64,000 nucleotides of DNA from Cytophagales bacterium (GCA_033344775.1 JAWPMT010000001.1:744001-808000); one strand, 5' to 3'; shown: positions 27,641-37,094, numbered from the stretch's first letter. Notes: generated by a model from the sequence alone, not told the origin. Made by a program: numbers and translations.

Positions 27641-28147
27641 ATGCTTCAATCATTTTCAACAAACATCTCACAAACTTCAACTCCGAGGAGACTGCTTGGT
27701 CTAATCCTTATTTCATTAGTCTTCTGCATCAGTTCACACGCCCAATTCCAGGACAAGCACAACTACGTGCTCGGCGGGTCGTTGGTCGCCTCCAATAATC
27801 TCGGTTTCTTAGATGTGAGATTTGGCAAAACCATCAAACAAGGCAATGTTCTGGGTGTATCAGTTAATGCCAGCCAGGATGCAATCACAGGAATTTCAGG
27901 ATGGTATCGGTTAACCAGGGAGCTTAAAACAATCTCCTTCCCTATTTTCTACAAGATGGACATTGAAGCAGGGTATTTCGACGAAGATGCCATTGCTGTT
28001 TCTGTCAATCCAGGATTAACCATTCCTGTCACCAAATCTGCCTATCTGGACCTGTCATTTGCACTGCTACGGCTGCAATACAGGGATGAGCTAGAAAGCT
28101 TTGTATCCGTGAATCGCATTGGACTTGGGCTTGTCCTGGGCATCTGA
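27641..28147 (+). CDS. Small secreted/outer-membrane barrel-like protein
   Basis: 168 aa with a long N-region and a signal peptide (LLGLILISLVFCISSHAQ). The mature part (~125 aa) is made of short amphipathic strands (NYVLGGSLVAS, NRIGLGLVLGI), suggesting an eight-strand barrel. No known catalytic site. It lies between the winged-helix regulator and creD, downstream of operator copy 2, so likely part of the same envelope-stress regulon. Confidence 0.55.
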   Translation: MLQSFSTNISQTSTPRRLLGLILISLVFCISSHAQFQDKHNYVLGGSLVASNNLGFLDVRFGKTIKQGNVLGVSVNASQDAITGISGWYRLTRELKTISFPIFYKMDIEAGYFDEDAIAVSVNPGLTIPVTKSAYLDLSFALLRLQYRDELESFVSVNRIGLGLVLGI

Positions 28148-28188
28148 AAATAACTCTTGTTAAACCTTAATGCTTCAATCTTTCAATT

Positions 28189-29532
28189 ATGAACAATCAA
28201 AACATGATCACACAGGCTTTTTCAAAGGTCACCCATTCCGTATCCGCGAAATTGGCGACCATCGCATTTCTCGTTTTACTGCTATTGATACCCGGAAGTA
28301 TGATCCAGTCACTCATTCGCGAACGAGAATACATGAATGAAACTGCTTCTGAAGAGGTAAGGTCGCTCTGGGCCAACGAGCAGACGGTTAATGGCCCCAT
28401 TCTTTCCGTGCCGCTCACTTACGAATACAAAGACAGCCAGGGCAATATCAATCAATTCTCTGAATACTGGCATTTACTGCCCGAAAAGCTAAAAGTGAAC
28501 GGAACAGTCGACCCACAATCCTTGCGCCGCGGCATTTATGAAATCGTAGTTTATGAATCTGATTTACAGGTAGAAGGACAGTTTCAATTAGGTACTGAAC
28601 CTACAGACAAAGACCTCACTGAAATACAATGGGAAGATGCCATGCTGACTCTGGGCATTTCCGATCTACGAGGGGTTAAGGATGAATTGCAAGTATCTAT
28701 CAATGGTGAGGTCTATGCATGTGAACCAGGTAGCCTTATCCCGGAGTTGGCACCTTCAGGAGTAACCATACCCTTCCCTATTGAAACCACCACCGATCTG
28801 ATGGATTTCCGATTCAAACTGTCACTTCAGGGAAGCAAAAACCTTTCCTTTACTCCGATAGGCAACACAACAGAGGTGCAGCTCAGTTCTTCCTGGACCA
28901 GTCCAAGTTTCAATGGCAACTTCCTCCCCGATTCCAGGGAATTGTCCACCGATGGATTCTCCGCCAACTGGAAGGTACTTCAACTGAATAGAAATTTCCC
29001 AAGTCAATGGATTGGAACGAAACATCATCTGGCTGTGCAACGGACTGCTTTCGGACTGGATCTCATCTTACCGCTGGATGATTACCAGAAATCGATGCGG
29101 TCTGCCAAATACGCAGCGATGACGATCGCACTCACGTTTCTGATCTTTTTCCTGATTGAAATTTTGAATAAAACCCGAATCCATCCTTTTCAATACACCC
29201 TGGTCGGGCTGGCCTTGTGTCTATTCTACGTATTACTGGTTTCTATTTCCGAACATACATCATTCAATCTGGCTTATGGATTAAGTACATTGGCCATTAC
29301 TGCGATGGTTACTTTATATGCCATGAGCATCTTCAAAAAATTGAAAACTGTTATCCTTTTGAGCGTTGTACTCATAGCGGTTTACGGGTTTGTTTTCGTG
29401 ACTTTACAAATGACAGATTTTGCTTTGGTGTTAGGTAGTATCGGTCTGACGATCACACTGGCTGCCACCATGTATTATACACGAAACATCAATTGGTATG
29501 CCACCAAAGAAAATGTGGCAGAATTATCTTAA
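28189..29532 (+). CDS. creD: CreD-family inner membrane protein
   Basis: 447 aa. One N-terminal helix (TIAFLVLLLLIPGSM), then the diagnostic IREREYMNETASEEV segment and a large periplasmic beta domain (~60-300), then about five C-terminal helices. CreD (envelope integrity, associated with beta-lactam response through CreBC/BlrAB in proteobacteria) has this layout. Here no CreBC pair is adjacent; control is probably by the upstream winged-helix regulator. Confidence 0.92.
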   Translation: MNNQNMITQAFSKVTHSVSAKLATIAFLVLLLLIPGSMIQSLIREREYMNETASEEVRSLWANEQTVNGPILSVPLTYEYKDSQGNINQFSEYWHLLPEKLKVNGTVDPQSLRRGIYEIVVYESDLQVEGQFQLGTEPTDKDLTEIQWEDAMLTLGISDLRGVKDELQVSINGEVYACEPGSLIPELAPSGVTIPFPIETTTDLMDFRFKLSLQGSKNLSFTPIGNTTEVQLSSSWTSPSFNGNFLPDSRELSTDGFSANWKVLQLNRNFPSQWIGTKHHLAVQRTAFGLDLILPLDDYQKSMRSAKYAAMTIALTFLIFFLIEILNKTRIHPFQYTLVGLALCLFYVLLVSISEHTSFNLAYGLSTLAITAMVTLYAMSIFKKLKTVILLSVVLIAVYGFVFVTLQMTDFALVLGSIGLTITLAATMYYTRNINWYATKENVAELS

Positions 29533-29554
29533 AAGCTCCCAAAACAATAGACTT

Positions 29555-29992
29555 ATGAAATACTTGCGATTCAATATTGATTGGAACAAGCAGCACCGGT
29601 TTACGACCGCTCAATTGATCTGCGCTGGCTATCTCATGTTTTTGTGCATGGTCATCGCATTAAAAAACATGAATATGGGAAATTCCGTATTTGGCCTGCT
29701 CCACGGCATCCCACATATCGATAAAGCCGGGCATTTCTTCCTCTATGGTTTGCTGACTTATCTGTTGAGTTTTGCCCTGAAACACAGGTCGTTCCAACTA
29801 ATGACCATTCGTATTCCGTTAGCACCGGTTATTATGCTCATCGCGACCTTTATGGAGGAATGTTCACAAATCTCACAAGAATTCAGAACGTTTAGCCTAC
29901 TTGACATGTTAGCTAATGCAATGGGTATTGTGTGTTTCAGTATCCTGGCTATTCCATTTACCCGAAAAAGACATCAAAAAGTTGATTTGTGA
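29555..29992 (+). CDS. VanZ-like membrane protein
   Basis: 145 aa from the ATG at 29555; a start at 29498 would overlap creD and add a non-hydrophobic tail. Four helices with the VanZ-type DKAGHFFLYG after helix 1 and EECSQ in helix 3. VanZ family members affect glycopeptide (teicoplanin-type) sensitivity; the role of family members in Bacteroidota is unknown. It follows creD by 22 bases and is ended by a strong terminator. Confidence 0.8.
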   Translation: MKYLRFNIDWNKQHRFTTAQLICAGYLMFLCMVIALKNMNMGNSVFGLLHGIPHIDKAGHFFLYGLLTYLLSFALKHRSFQLMTIRIPLAPVIMLIATFMEECSQISQEFRTFSLLDMLANAMGIVCFSILAIPFTRKRHQKVDL

Positions 29993-30006
29993 AGTTGGTT
30001 GAGGTG

Positions 30007-30044
30007 AAAAGGGGTTGACCAATTGGTTGGCCCCTTGTTTTTTT
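30007..30044 (+). terminator. Intrinsic terminator of the creD/VanZ operon
   Basis: AAGGGG...CCAATTGG...CCCCTT forms a nested stem, followed by G and seven T. Confidence 0.85.
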
Positions 30045-30076
30045 CAATCAAAAGATAACTAGATCAACAATACTCC

Positions 30077-30640
30077 CTATCGATTTATCAACCAACCTGG
30101 TTCCGCGGCAATAGTGGACATCATGATGATCACCTGAACAATGAAGAGAATCATCATGCTTAGATGTACTATGTGTTTGTTGGATCGGAGCGCTATCACC
30201 AGTGGAATAACCGCCAAAAGAGCTGGTAAATGGCTTATTTTGAACGGATTAAGTCCCATCAAGAAATATCCGGATACTTGAATGTTAAGTAACAACAACA
30301 GCATCAACAGGTAAAACTTATTCTTGTTCTTATAAAAATACTCTTCCCACGACTCGATGGACTCTGCATCTCTAGGGACCAAAAAGGTGGTGATGAAATA
30401 ATATAATGTAGGCTCAAAAACCGCTTAGAAGAATTTCCATGCCGTCCATTCGATGGTGTGATAAGACCAGGAAGACCAATACGCAAAAATGGTAAGTAAG
30501 AATACCGTAATCACTGAAAGCACATGCACCGAATAACGACTCTTCTTTTTCAAAATGGCAGAAAAACCACCGGCCAAATGTAGCAATGACGCGGTGTAAA
30601 AGAGCGTCAATGCAATTGCCAGGTACTCGTGAAGATCCAT
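30077..30640 (-). pseudogene. Membrane protein gene interrupted by one in-frame stop
   Basis: Two ORFs (ATG 30640 to stop 30425, and the stretch ending 30077) lie in the same frame, separated by a single TAA at 30425-30427. Reading through gives a 187-codon protein with five or six helices: IEWTAWKFF, stop, AVFEPTLYYFITT, then VPRDAESIES. The hydrophobic pattern runs across the stop. One base (TTA to TAA) would explain it. Likely a recent nonsense mutation or a sequencing error; two peptides or readthrough are less likely. Function unknown. Confidence 0.7.
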
Positions 30641-30690
30641 GTCAGGTTTTCAGTTATGGGTTTTGGTTGCTCAAAGGCAAAAACAGCAAT

Positions 30691-31323
30691 CTATATAAGG
30701 TTCCCTACAATCAACTTCCCATGATAGGCCTTTGCCCCAATTTCCTGATGCAATTGCTCGACATTCTGATCCGTTACCTTCCCACAAACCACCAATTCTC
30801 GTTCACCAAAACAATGAATTAAATCCTGCAACTCAGGAACATGATCACTCGCTTTTCCGCCACCTGTTCCGGAAACCAGTATCGCAGAGATGTCTGTCTC
30901 CTTATTCAATAAATCAACCGATCTGGCAATATCGGAAGTTGATTCTATTGCGCGATGAAAAACAGTCTTTAGAGAGCCTGCAGCTTCCACCAATTGATTG
31001 GTCAGTGCCAGGTCCACTTCATTTTCATGATTCAACGTACCGAATACCACTCCTTCGACTCCAAGCGTCCTACAAAACCTGATGGTCTCCAGCATTTGTT
31101 TTATTTCTTCACTGGAATAGTGGAAATCACCTCCTCGCAAACGCACCATGACCCTGATCGGGATCGTCAACTGGCTAACCGCCTGTACAATCGTTTCTTT
31201 ATTCGGAGTAAGTCCATCCAGGTCCAGTCGGGCACAGAGTTCGATACGATCCGCACCCAATAGTTGGGCTTTCAGCGCCTGATCGAACCCTTCGACACAG
31301 GCTTCTCGAATGAACTCCTTCAT
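30691..31323 (-). CDS. cutC: CutC family protein
   Basis: 210 aa TIM-barrel protein. Family signatures: CVEGFDQALKAQLLGADRIELC (first 20 residues of the motif from residue 9 on), GLTPN, VMVRLRGGDFHYS, VFGTLN, HRAIEST and LVSGTGGGK. CutC is linked to copper homeostasis in some bacteria but also treated as a possible metal-dependent aldolase-like enzyme. Its ATG overlaps the stop of the glycosylasparaginase gene, so they are coupled. The family assignment is firm, the reaction is not. Confidence 0.92.
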   Translation of the reverse strand: MKEFIREACVEGFDQALKAQLLGADRIELCARLDLDGLTPNKETIVQAVSQLTIPIRVMVRLRGGDFHYSSEEIKQMLETIRFCRTLGVEGVVFGTLNHENEVDLALTNQLVEAAGSLKTVFHRAIESTSDIARSVDLLNKETDISAILVSGTGGGKASDHVPELQDLIHCFGERELVVCGKVTDQNVEQLHQEIGAKAYHGKLIVGNLI

Positions 31324-32285
31324 TAATACCTCGAAACTGCGTCAATCAATGCATCCTGGGAATCTGATTTTACAGCGTAGTTAAATCCACCATGTAAGCT
31401 ATATGCACCGATTTCTCCTGCTTTATTGATCGCAATAAAACCAACCTGCAGGTCTTTGACTGACTTTTCTTTTTTAGAAATACGATCTACAATTTCTTCA
31501 CAAGCCTCTTGTGGTGACATACCATGCCGCATGGCTTCTACCACCATCGCACATCCCGCCGAACGGATCACTACCTCTCCTAAACCCGTCGCAGTGGCTG
31601 CTCCGATTTCATTATCAACGAATAAACCGGCAGCAATTAATGGGCTATCTCCTACCCGACCATGCATTTTATAAGCAGCTCCACTGGTAGTACAGGCACC
31701 AGCCAAATTGCCGTTGGCGTCCCGGGTCAATAAACCAATGGTATCGTGATTTTCTATGTTGATGACGGGTTTGTATTCGGAAGTCTTCAGCCAATTCTCA
31801 TAATCCCTTTTGGAAGCGTCGGTAAGCAGGTCTTTTTCTTCAAAGCCATTCTCAAGTGCAAATTGCTTGGCTCCGGCTCCCACTAACATGACATGAGGTG
31901 TTTTTTCCATCACCATTCTGGCCACAGAAATGGGATTTTCTATGTCTTGTAAAAAAGCCACCGAACCACACAATCCCGTCTGTCCATCCATGATGCATGC
32001 ATCCAAGGTCACTTTACCTTCCCGGTCCGGGAACCCCCCAATACCCACGGTTCTTACATTAGGGTCAGACTCCACGACTCGAACACCCTTCTCTGCAGCG
32101 GTCAGAGCATCCCCTCCTTTTGAAAGCAACTTCCATGCTTCCTCATTGGCTTGCTGTCCATGCTCCCAGGTGGATATCACCAGTGCTCCTTCGTCAACTT
32201 CCGGCGCACAAGCATTTAATGTACTTCCCGCAACGCTCCCGAGACCTAATCCCAGCGATGCTTTGAACAGTGTTCTTCTTTTCAT
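31323..32285 (-). CDS. N4-(beta-N-acetylglucosaminyl)-L-asparaginase (Ntn hydrolase)
   Basis: 320 aa. N-terminus has an RR pair and hydrophobic stretch ending LNAC, compatible with a Tat/lipoprotein export signal. Catalytic Thr182 in HDTIGLL begins the beta-chain after autoproteolysis, and GRVGDSPLIAAGLFVD and TGLGEVVIRSAG are family blocks. It removes the N-glycan linkage Asn-GlcNAc of degraded glycoproteins. Twinned with cutC, a pairing common in Bacteroidota. Confidence 0.93.
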   Translation of the reverse strand: MKRRTLFKASLGLGLGSVAGSTLNACAPEVDEGALVISTWEHGQQANEEAWKLLSKGGDALTAAEKGVRVVESDPNVRTVGIGGFPDREGKVTLDACIMDGQTGLCGSVAFLQDIENPISVARMVMEKTPHVMLVGAGAKQFALENGFEEKDLLTDASKRDYENWLKTSEYKPVINIENHDTIGLLTRDANGNLAGACTTSGAAYKMHGRVGDSPLIAAGLFVDNEIGAATATGLGEVVIRSAGCAMVVEAMRHGMSPQEACEEIVDRISKKEKSVKDLQVGFIAINKAGEIGAYSLHGGFNYAVKSDSQDALIDAVSRY

Positions 32286-32322
32286 TTAGTGTTAGTTTGG
32301 GGTAATATTAATCCTTTAAGCC

Positions 32323-32985
32323 CTACCAATCGCTACACTTCAACCCTAGAAAACTCATGGCCAGCCAGGCGTAATTCTCCGGACTTCTTTTTGCCACATG
32401 GTTCGGATTGGAGATCGCTGCACGTTTTGCCGTTCTGCACCCATGGATATGCCGATGAAAAGGCATCCCTGCCTCATGTCCTATTTCGTGAATGATGACT
32501 TTATCCTGAAGATGTGTCCGATAAATAAAAAAATCCTCACACAAGGTGATGCGTACTTTTCCATAAGGTATGGTCCATGCTGATATCCAACCACGGCACC
32601 TTCCACGGTTCTGTTTGGTTACATGCAGAGTCACTTTTTTTGACATCCGCTTCCGAATCCTCAATATCCTCCGGCGGGCCATTTTCATTTTATCAGCAGA
32701 CCCAAGCCACGTGACAAAATGCTCATCTTCCTCCCATTTTTGCTTTCTCAAATTATCTCGATTCGACCAATTTTCAGGTGTCACATACCAAATCGACTCC
32801 ATGGCCTCATACATAAGCCCTACAGCTTCTTGTGCTGTCTGAAAGGCCATTACCACTGCTACCGAATCATTGTAGGAGTACTTCCCATTGATCTTCAGTC
32901 GATCAATCGTTTGCCCGGAAGAGGCATATTCCAGAAAAGATAGCCCAATAAGTATCCAGATTCTCATGAACCTTAAAGATATCAT
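32323..32985 (-). CDS. Putative secreted M35-like zinc peptidase
   Basis: 220 aa; N-terminal hydrophobic signal (IWILIGLSFLEYASSGQ). A zinc motif HEIGHEAG (HExxH) near residue 163 is followed 12-15 residues later by HIHG and near the end by SPENYAWLAMSF, recalling the ENY segment of deuterolysin-like or Lys-specific endopeptidases. The third ligand of M35 (Asp in GTxD) is not evident. The family assignment is therefore provisional. Monocistronic, with nested inverted repeats upstream. Confidence 0.6.
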   Translation of the reverse strand: MISLRFMRIWILIGLSFLEYASSGQTIDRLKINGKYSYNDSVAVVMAFQTAQEAVGLMYEAMESIWYVTPENWSNRDNLRKQKWEEDEHFVTWLGSADKMKMARRRILRIRKRMSKKVTLHVTKQNRGRCRGWISAWTIPYGKVRITLCEDFFIYRTHLQDKVIIHEIGHEAGMPFHRHIHGCRTAKRAAISNPNHVAKRSPENYAWLAMSFLGLKCSDW

Positions 32986-33003
32986 GGGTCTGTGAACCTC
33001 AAT

Positions 33004-33058
33004 TACTTTTTTTGATGAGCAGTACTGCTAAAATCAAGGGATTCGTTCCAAAAAAGTA
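33004..33058. promoter_or_regulatory. Nested inverted repeats before the zinc-peptidase gene
   Basis: Outer pair TACTTTTTT (33004-33012) and AAAAAAGTA (33050-33058). Inside, the perfect 12-base palindrome AGCAGTACTGCT (33018-33029). It lies in the 76-base gap between the LytTR regulator's stop and the peptidase start (32985). Could be a terminator-like fold on the outer arms or an operator on the inner one. Confidence 0.4.
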
Positions 33059-33061
33059 GTG

Positions 33062-33841
33062 TTACTGATCCAGCCATTGCTTGAACTCCTGTACACGCTC
33101 TCTCGCCACAATAATATTTTCGTCATCATAGTGTTTAACCACCAACTTTAATCTCGAATTGGAGAAAGACAACATGTCATCAATGGCGTCCAGGCAAATG
33201 ATGAATTTTCGGGAAATCCTGAAAAATTGTTTTGGGTCCACCAACTCTACCAGGCGATCTAAAGGAAAATCTATGATAAAGTTTCTGCCTTCTTTGGTTA
33301 ATATGAAAGTGGTCTTGTCCTGGCTATAAAAAAGGTTGATCTCTTCGATCGCGATGGTCTTGATGTGGTCTCCGATCTTGACCACAAATCGCTTCTTGAA
33401 CTCAACTTCTTGTTTGGTCTCTACCCCGCCACTGAGCGTCTTCAATATCTTTTTAAGGTCACTTTGGTAATCCTGCTGAGAAGTGGCCACAACCTGACTT
33501 TCAAATTTGGCAATCGCATCTTCCAATTCTCCGGGATCGATTGGCTTCAATAAATAGTCCACCCCATTGGTCTTGAATGCTTTGATCGCATACTGATCAT
33601 AGGCAGTAGTAAAGATTACAGGTTTCTTCAGCGGGATCTGATCGAAGATCTCAAAAGACAAACCATCCGCAAGCTGAATGTCCATGAAGATCAGGTCGAA
33701 CTTTAACACGGGCAATGAAATGGTTGCACCCTCTACAGAATCGAGGGACATAACAAATTCATAATTGGGCCGGATCTCGGTCACCAGCTTCTTCAATCGG
33801 TTGGCGGCGATCTGTTCGTCTTCGATGATGATGTATCTCAT
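33062..33841 (-). CDS. LytTR-family response regulator
   Basis: 259 aa. Receiver domain with acidic pair Glu-Asp at 7-8, phosphorylated Asp54 (FMDIQLADG) and Lys near 104 (YLLKPIDPGE). LytTR DNA-binding domain from ~155 to the end (AIEEINLFYSQDKTTFIL, FFRISRKFIICLDAI). Its ATG overlaps the kinase stop (ATGA). With the LytS-type kinase it forms a two-component system; target not known. Confidence 0.93.
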   Translation of the reverse strand: MRYIIIEDEQIAANRLKKLVTEIRPNYEFVMSLDSVEGATISLPVLKFDLIFMDIQLADGLSFEIFDQIPLKKPVIFTTAYDQYAIKAFKTNGVDYLLKPIDPGELEDAIAKFESQVVATSQQDYQSDLKKILKTLSGGVETKQEVEFKKRFVVKIGDHIKTIAIEEINLFYSQDKTTFILTKEGRNFIIDFPLDRLVELVDPKQFFRISRKFIICLDAIDDMLSFSNSRLKLVVKHYDDENIIVARERVQEFKQWLDQ

Positions 33842-34872
33842 GGTTTCAAATTTAAGACAGGTAACAAGACTTTGAACACTCCTTCCTTATCAGAAATATC
33901 CACAGGAACATTCGATAAATAGGCATATCTCGCCTTCAGGTTTTCCAAACCCGTACCGGTCGAATCTTTAGTTTTTTTCAGGTTAATGACATTGCTGACT
34001 TCTATGTCTGCTCGTTTATAGGCTATTTTGATCTCAAGTGGCTTGGCCGAAGAAACCACATTGTGTTTGATGGCATTTTCTACCAATACCTGGATTGCCA
34101 GAGGCGGAACAAACCCCGCAGACTGCTCTCCTTCTATGCTCAATTGTAGGTTATCACCAAAACGAATTTTTTGTAGATAGATATAGGACTCGACAAAGGC
34201 CATCTCATCCTTTACCGGCACCACCTCCTGATCTTTCTTGTCCAACACATATCGATAGACTTCAGAAAGTTTACGAATGAATTGAACTGCTGCTTTTTGA
34301 TCATCGTAGACCAACGAACTCAAAGCATTGAGGCTATTGAACAAAAAATGAGGATTCACTTGATTTTTCAGGCTCTCATATTGGGAAGCCACCTGCTCTG
34401 TTTTCATTCGTTCAATATCAATCGCAGCCTGCTTCCAATTCATCAGAAACCCTCTTCCATGCATAATGATATTGATACCATAGGTGACCCATAAAACGTT
34501 GCTCACCCAAGAAAAGGAATACCTGGCGAAGATATCAGGGAGTGGGGTCCTATAAATAGCATACTGGAAAATGAAATGGTTGATAAAAGTAGCCGCGGTT
34601 ACTAAAAGCGTCACTCCTATGGCTGTTGCAATTAATCTTCTCAATGGAAACCGAAGCCAGTCCACCCAACGATCGAGCAAGCTCACCAGATATACACTAC
34701 CCTTCCATAGCAAAAGCCAGGAAAAACCTGAATAACTCCCTTGAATCAGGGCATTGTCCCAGGGACTCCAACACTGACAAAAAACAAAAACCTCCAGGCA
34801 AAATCCCAGAAGAAAAATCAGCAAAGATTCGATGATGTCTTTTCGAAGTTGGGCTTTGTTGGGCTTACTCAT
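33838..34872 (-). CDS. LytS/YehU-type sensor histidine kinase
   Basis: 344 aa; four N-terminal membrane helices (~15-150) and the His_kinase module with NQVNPHFLFNSLNAL, phospho-accepting His175. The ATPase region has VENAIKHNV and GTGLENLKARY. Short sensor: the membrane part itself is likely the detector. First of the pair with the LytTR regulator. Confidence 0.92.
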   Translation of the reverse strand: MSKPNKAQLRKDIIESLLIFLLGFCLEVFVFCQCWSPWDNALIQGSYSGFSWLLLWKGSVYLVSLLDRWVDWLRFPLRRLIATAIGVTLLVTAATFINHFIFQYAIYRTPLPDIFARYSFSWVSNVLWVTYGINIIMHGRGFLMNWKQAAIDIERMKTEQVASQYESLKNQVNPHFLFNSLNALSSLVYDDQKAAVQFIRKLSEVYRYVLDKKDQEVVPVKDEMAFVESYIYLQKIRFGDNLQLSIEGEQSAGFVPPLAIQVLVENAIKHNVVSSAKPLEIKIAYKRADIEVSNVINLKKTKDSTGTGLENLKARYAYLSNVPVDISDKEGVFKVLLPVLNLKP

Positions 34873-35016
34873 ATTCGTCGGTCAATTTAAGGTTGTTCAC
34901 TGGAATTCACAGCAATATGTTGACACTACCTTTTTAAGGTCGAAAAATCTACACCCAGCCGTCGATTGAACTCGATGAATTGCATAAAAAAGTGAACCAA
35001 AGAAAGAAAATTCAAT

Positions 35017-35072
35017 AAATAGTATGCATGCATAACAAATATTGCTTTATATTTGAAAATAGTATGCATGCA
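35017..35072. promoter_or_regulatory. Twin 16-bp operator repeats around a -7 element
   Basis: AAATAGTATGCATGCA occurs at 35017-35032 and again at 35057-35072, exactly 40 bases apart (about four helix turns). Each contains palindrome TGCATGCA. Between them TATATTTG (35048-35055) fits the Bacteroidota -7 consensus. The second copy covers the predicted start of transcription, so a repressor with two sites is likely. The remaining stretch 34873-35016 holds the LytS promoter side. Confidence 0.7.
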
Positions 35073-35133
35073 GAGCATTTAATGCGTTATAGCAGCACAG
35101 GTACCCAATTAGAGATTTAGAAAAAAAGATACA

Positions 35134-36948
35134 ATGGAAGCAATTGCAGCGAAAGAAGCCCTGAAAGGAGGAGAATTCCTCGTCAAAGAAACAGAAGCAG
35201 AAGACATCTTCATCCCTGAAGAATTTACCGAAGAACAAAAAATGATGGCAGCTGCCACCATGGATTTTGTCAACATGGAAATCAACCCTCATGTTGAAGT
35301 AATGGACGACCAGAACGCCAATCCCGATTTCATGCCAAAGGTGATGGAAAAAGCCGGGGAACTTGGTTTGCTGGGCATCAACATTCCTGAACAATACGGT
35401 GGGCTGGGAATGAGCTTCAACACAGGGATGCTTATTGCAGACGTAATTGCTCCCTCTGGAAGTTTTTCAACGGCATATGGCGCACATACAGGAATTGGCA
35501 CACTTCCTATCCTTTATTATGGTAATGAAGAGCAGAAACAAAAATACCTTCCCCTTCTTGCTTCAGGTGAATGGAAAGCTTCTTACTGCCTGACTGAGCC
35601 TGATTCAGGTTCTGATGCAAACAGTGGAAAAACGAAAGCTGTGCTTACCGAAGATGGCAAACACTATCTGATCACTGGTCAGAAAATGTGGATCACCAAT
35701 GCTGGCTTTGCCGATCTATTCATTGTATTCGCCAAAATTGAGGATGATAAAAACCTCACTGCATTCATCGTTGAGAAAACTTATGGTGGCATCACCATGA
35801 ACGATGAAGAGCGCAAATTGGGAATCAAAGGTTCCTCTACACGTCAGGTATTCTTCAACGATTGTAAAGTACCAGTAGAGAACATGCTTTCTGAGCGTCA
35901 AAATGGATTCAAAATTGCAGTAAACATCCTGAACATCGGACGGATCAAATTGGGATGTGGAGTGATTGGTGCTTGTAAAGATGTGGCTAACCTGTCTACC
36001 AACTACGCCAATGAAAGAAAGCAGTTTGGTGTATCCATCTCTAGCTTCGGTGCAGTGAAACAGAAATTGGCAGAAATGGCTGCTCGTACTTACGCGGTAG
36101 AATCTACGTCTTACCGAGCGGGTCAAAATGTAGAAGATAAAATTGATGCACTAATCGCTGAAGGCATGACCCCCGAGCAAGCCAAACTTAAAGGTGTAGA
36201 ACAGTTTGCGATTGAGTGTGCGATTATCAAAGTTCATGGATCAGAAGAGCTGGCATGGATGGTAGATGAAGGTGTCCAGGTATATGGTGGCATGGGATTC
36301 TCTGAAGAGGCTCCTATGGCGAGAGCGTTCAGAGATGCACGTATCGCGCGCATCTATGAAGGAACCAACGAGATTAACCGCATGCTTTTGGTAGGCATGA
36401 TCCTGAAAAGAGCGATGAAAGGTGAATTAGACCTGTTAGAGCCTGCAATGGCTGTAGGTAAAGAATTGACCTCCGTTCCTTCTTTCGAAACACCAGACTA
36501 CTCTACTCCTCTGGCCGAGGAAATGGCGGTAGTAAAATCCCTAAAGAAAGCGGTCTTGATGGTGGCAGGAAAAGCAGCTCAGACTTTCGGACCTAAATTG
36601 AACGATGAACAAGAGATCTTGTTGAACATCGCTGATATGGTGATAGAAGTTTATGCGGCAGAATCTACCATTCTTAGAACCCAAAAATTAATTTCTAAAA
36701 CCGGAGAGGGCGCTAACGAGTTATACACTGACATGGCGCGCCTGTACCTGGATCGAGCTGTACGCAATATCAAGAATGCAGGCGATGAAGCAGTTGCTTG
36801 TTTCACGACTAGCGATGAGCTTAAAGTAATGTTGATGGGCATGAAGCGCTTCACGAAAGCTGCACCTGTCAACACCAGAGACTTGCGTCAGCGCATTGCG
36901 GATGTGATGATCGAGAAAAACGGATTCCCATACGCATTGTACAATTAA
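35134..36948 (+). CDS. Acyl-CoA dehydrogenase family protein
   Basis: 604 aa, longer than the ~380-aa canonical ACAD by an N-terminal segment and a C-terminal helical extension (~440-604). ACAD core motifs: CLTEPDSGSDA (FAD/substrate region), GQKMWITNAGFADLF, and YEGTNEINR with catalytic region near residue 410. It performs FAD-linked alpha-beta dehydrogenation of acyl-CoA; electron acceptor ETF is not in the window. The long-form ACADs often act on long-chain or branched substrates, but the exact substrate is unknown. Controlled by the twin repeats upstream. Confidence 0.93.
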   Translation: MEAIAAKEALKGGEFLVKETEAEDIFIPEEFTEEQKMMAAATMDFVNMEINPHVEVMDDQNANPDFMPKVMEKAGELGLLGINIPEQYGGLGMSFNTGMLIADVIAPSGSFSTAYGAHTGIGTLPILYYGNEEQKQKYLPLLASGEWKASYCLTEPDSGSDANSGKTKAVLTEDGKHYLITGQKMWITNAGFADLFIVFAKIEDDKNLTAFIVEKTYGGITMNDEERKLGIKGSSTRQVFFNDCKVPVENMLSERQNGFKIAVNILNIGRIKLGCGVIGACKDVANLSTNYANERKQFGVSISSFGAVKQKLAEMAARTYAVESTSYRAGQNVEDKIDALIAEGMTPEQAKLKGVEQFAIECAIIKVHGSEELAWMVDEGVQVYGGMGFSEEAPMARAFRDARIARIYEGTNEINRMLLVGMILKRAMKGELDLLEPAMAVGKELTSVPSFETPDYSTPLAEEMAVVKSLKKAVLMVAGKAAQTFGPKLNDEQEILLNIADMVIEVYAAESTILRTQKLISKTGEGANELYTDMARLYLDRAVRNIKNAGDEAVACFTTSDELKVMLMGMKRFTKAAPVNTRDLRQRIADVMIEKNGFPYALYN

Positions 36949-36969
36949 ACCAATGTGTCTATAAGAATA

Positions 36970-36998
36970 AGCCTGCCAGCAATGGTGGGCTTTTTTTG
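36970..36998 (+). terminator. Intrinsic terminator after the ACAD gene
   Basis: AGCCTGCCA, loop GCAA, TGGTGGGCT with two G-U pairs, followed by six to seven T. Confidence 0.8.
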
Positions 36999-37094
36999 TA
37001 TGTAGGAGTCAATAGGCAGCCATACAACATCCAGACCGTACGCAAATCAAACAACTTGCCCTTCCACCTACCAGAATTGGTTTAACTTCCCGGC

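Noticed and set aside
36951-37094. Co-transcription of the Nramp gene with the ACAD gene
   Set aside because: A clear terminator hairpin with T-run at 36970-36998 separates them.
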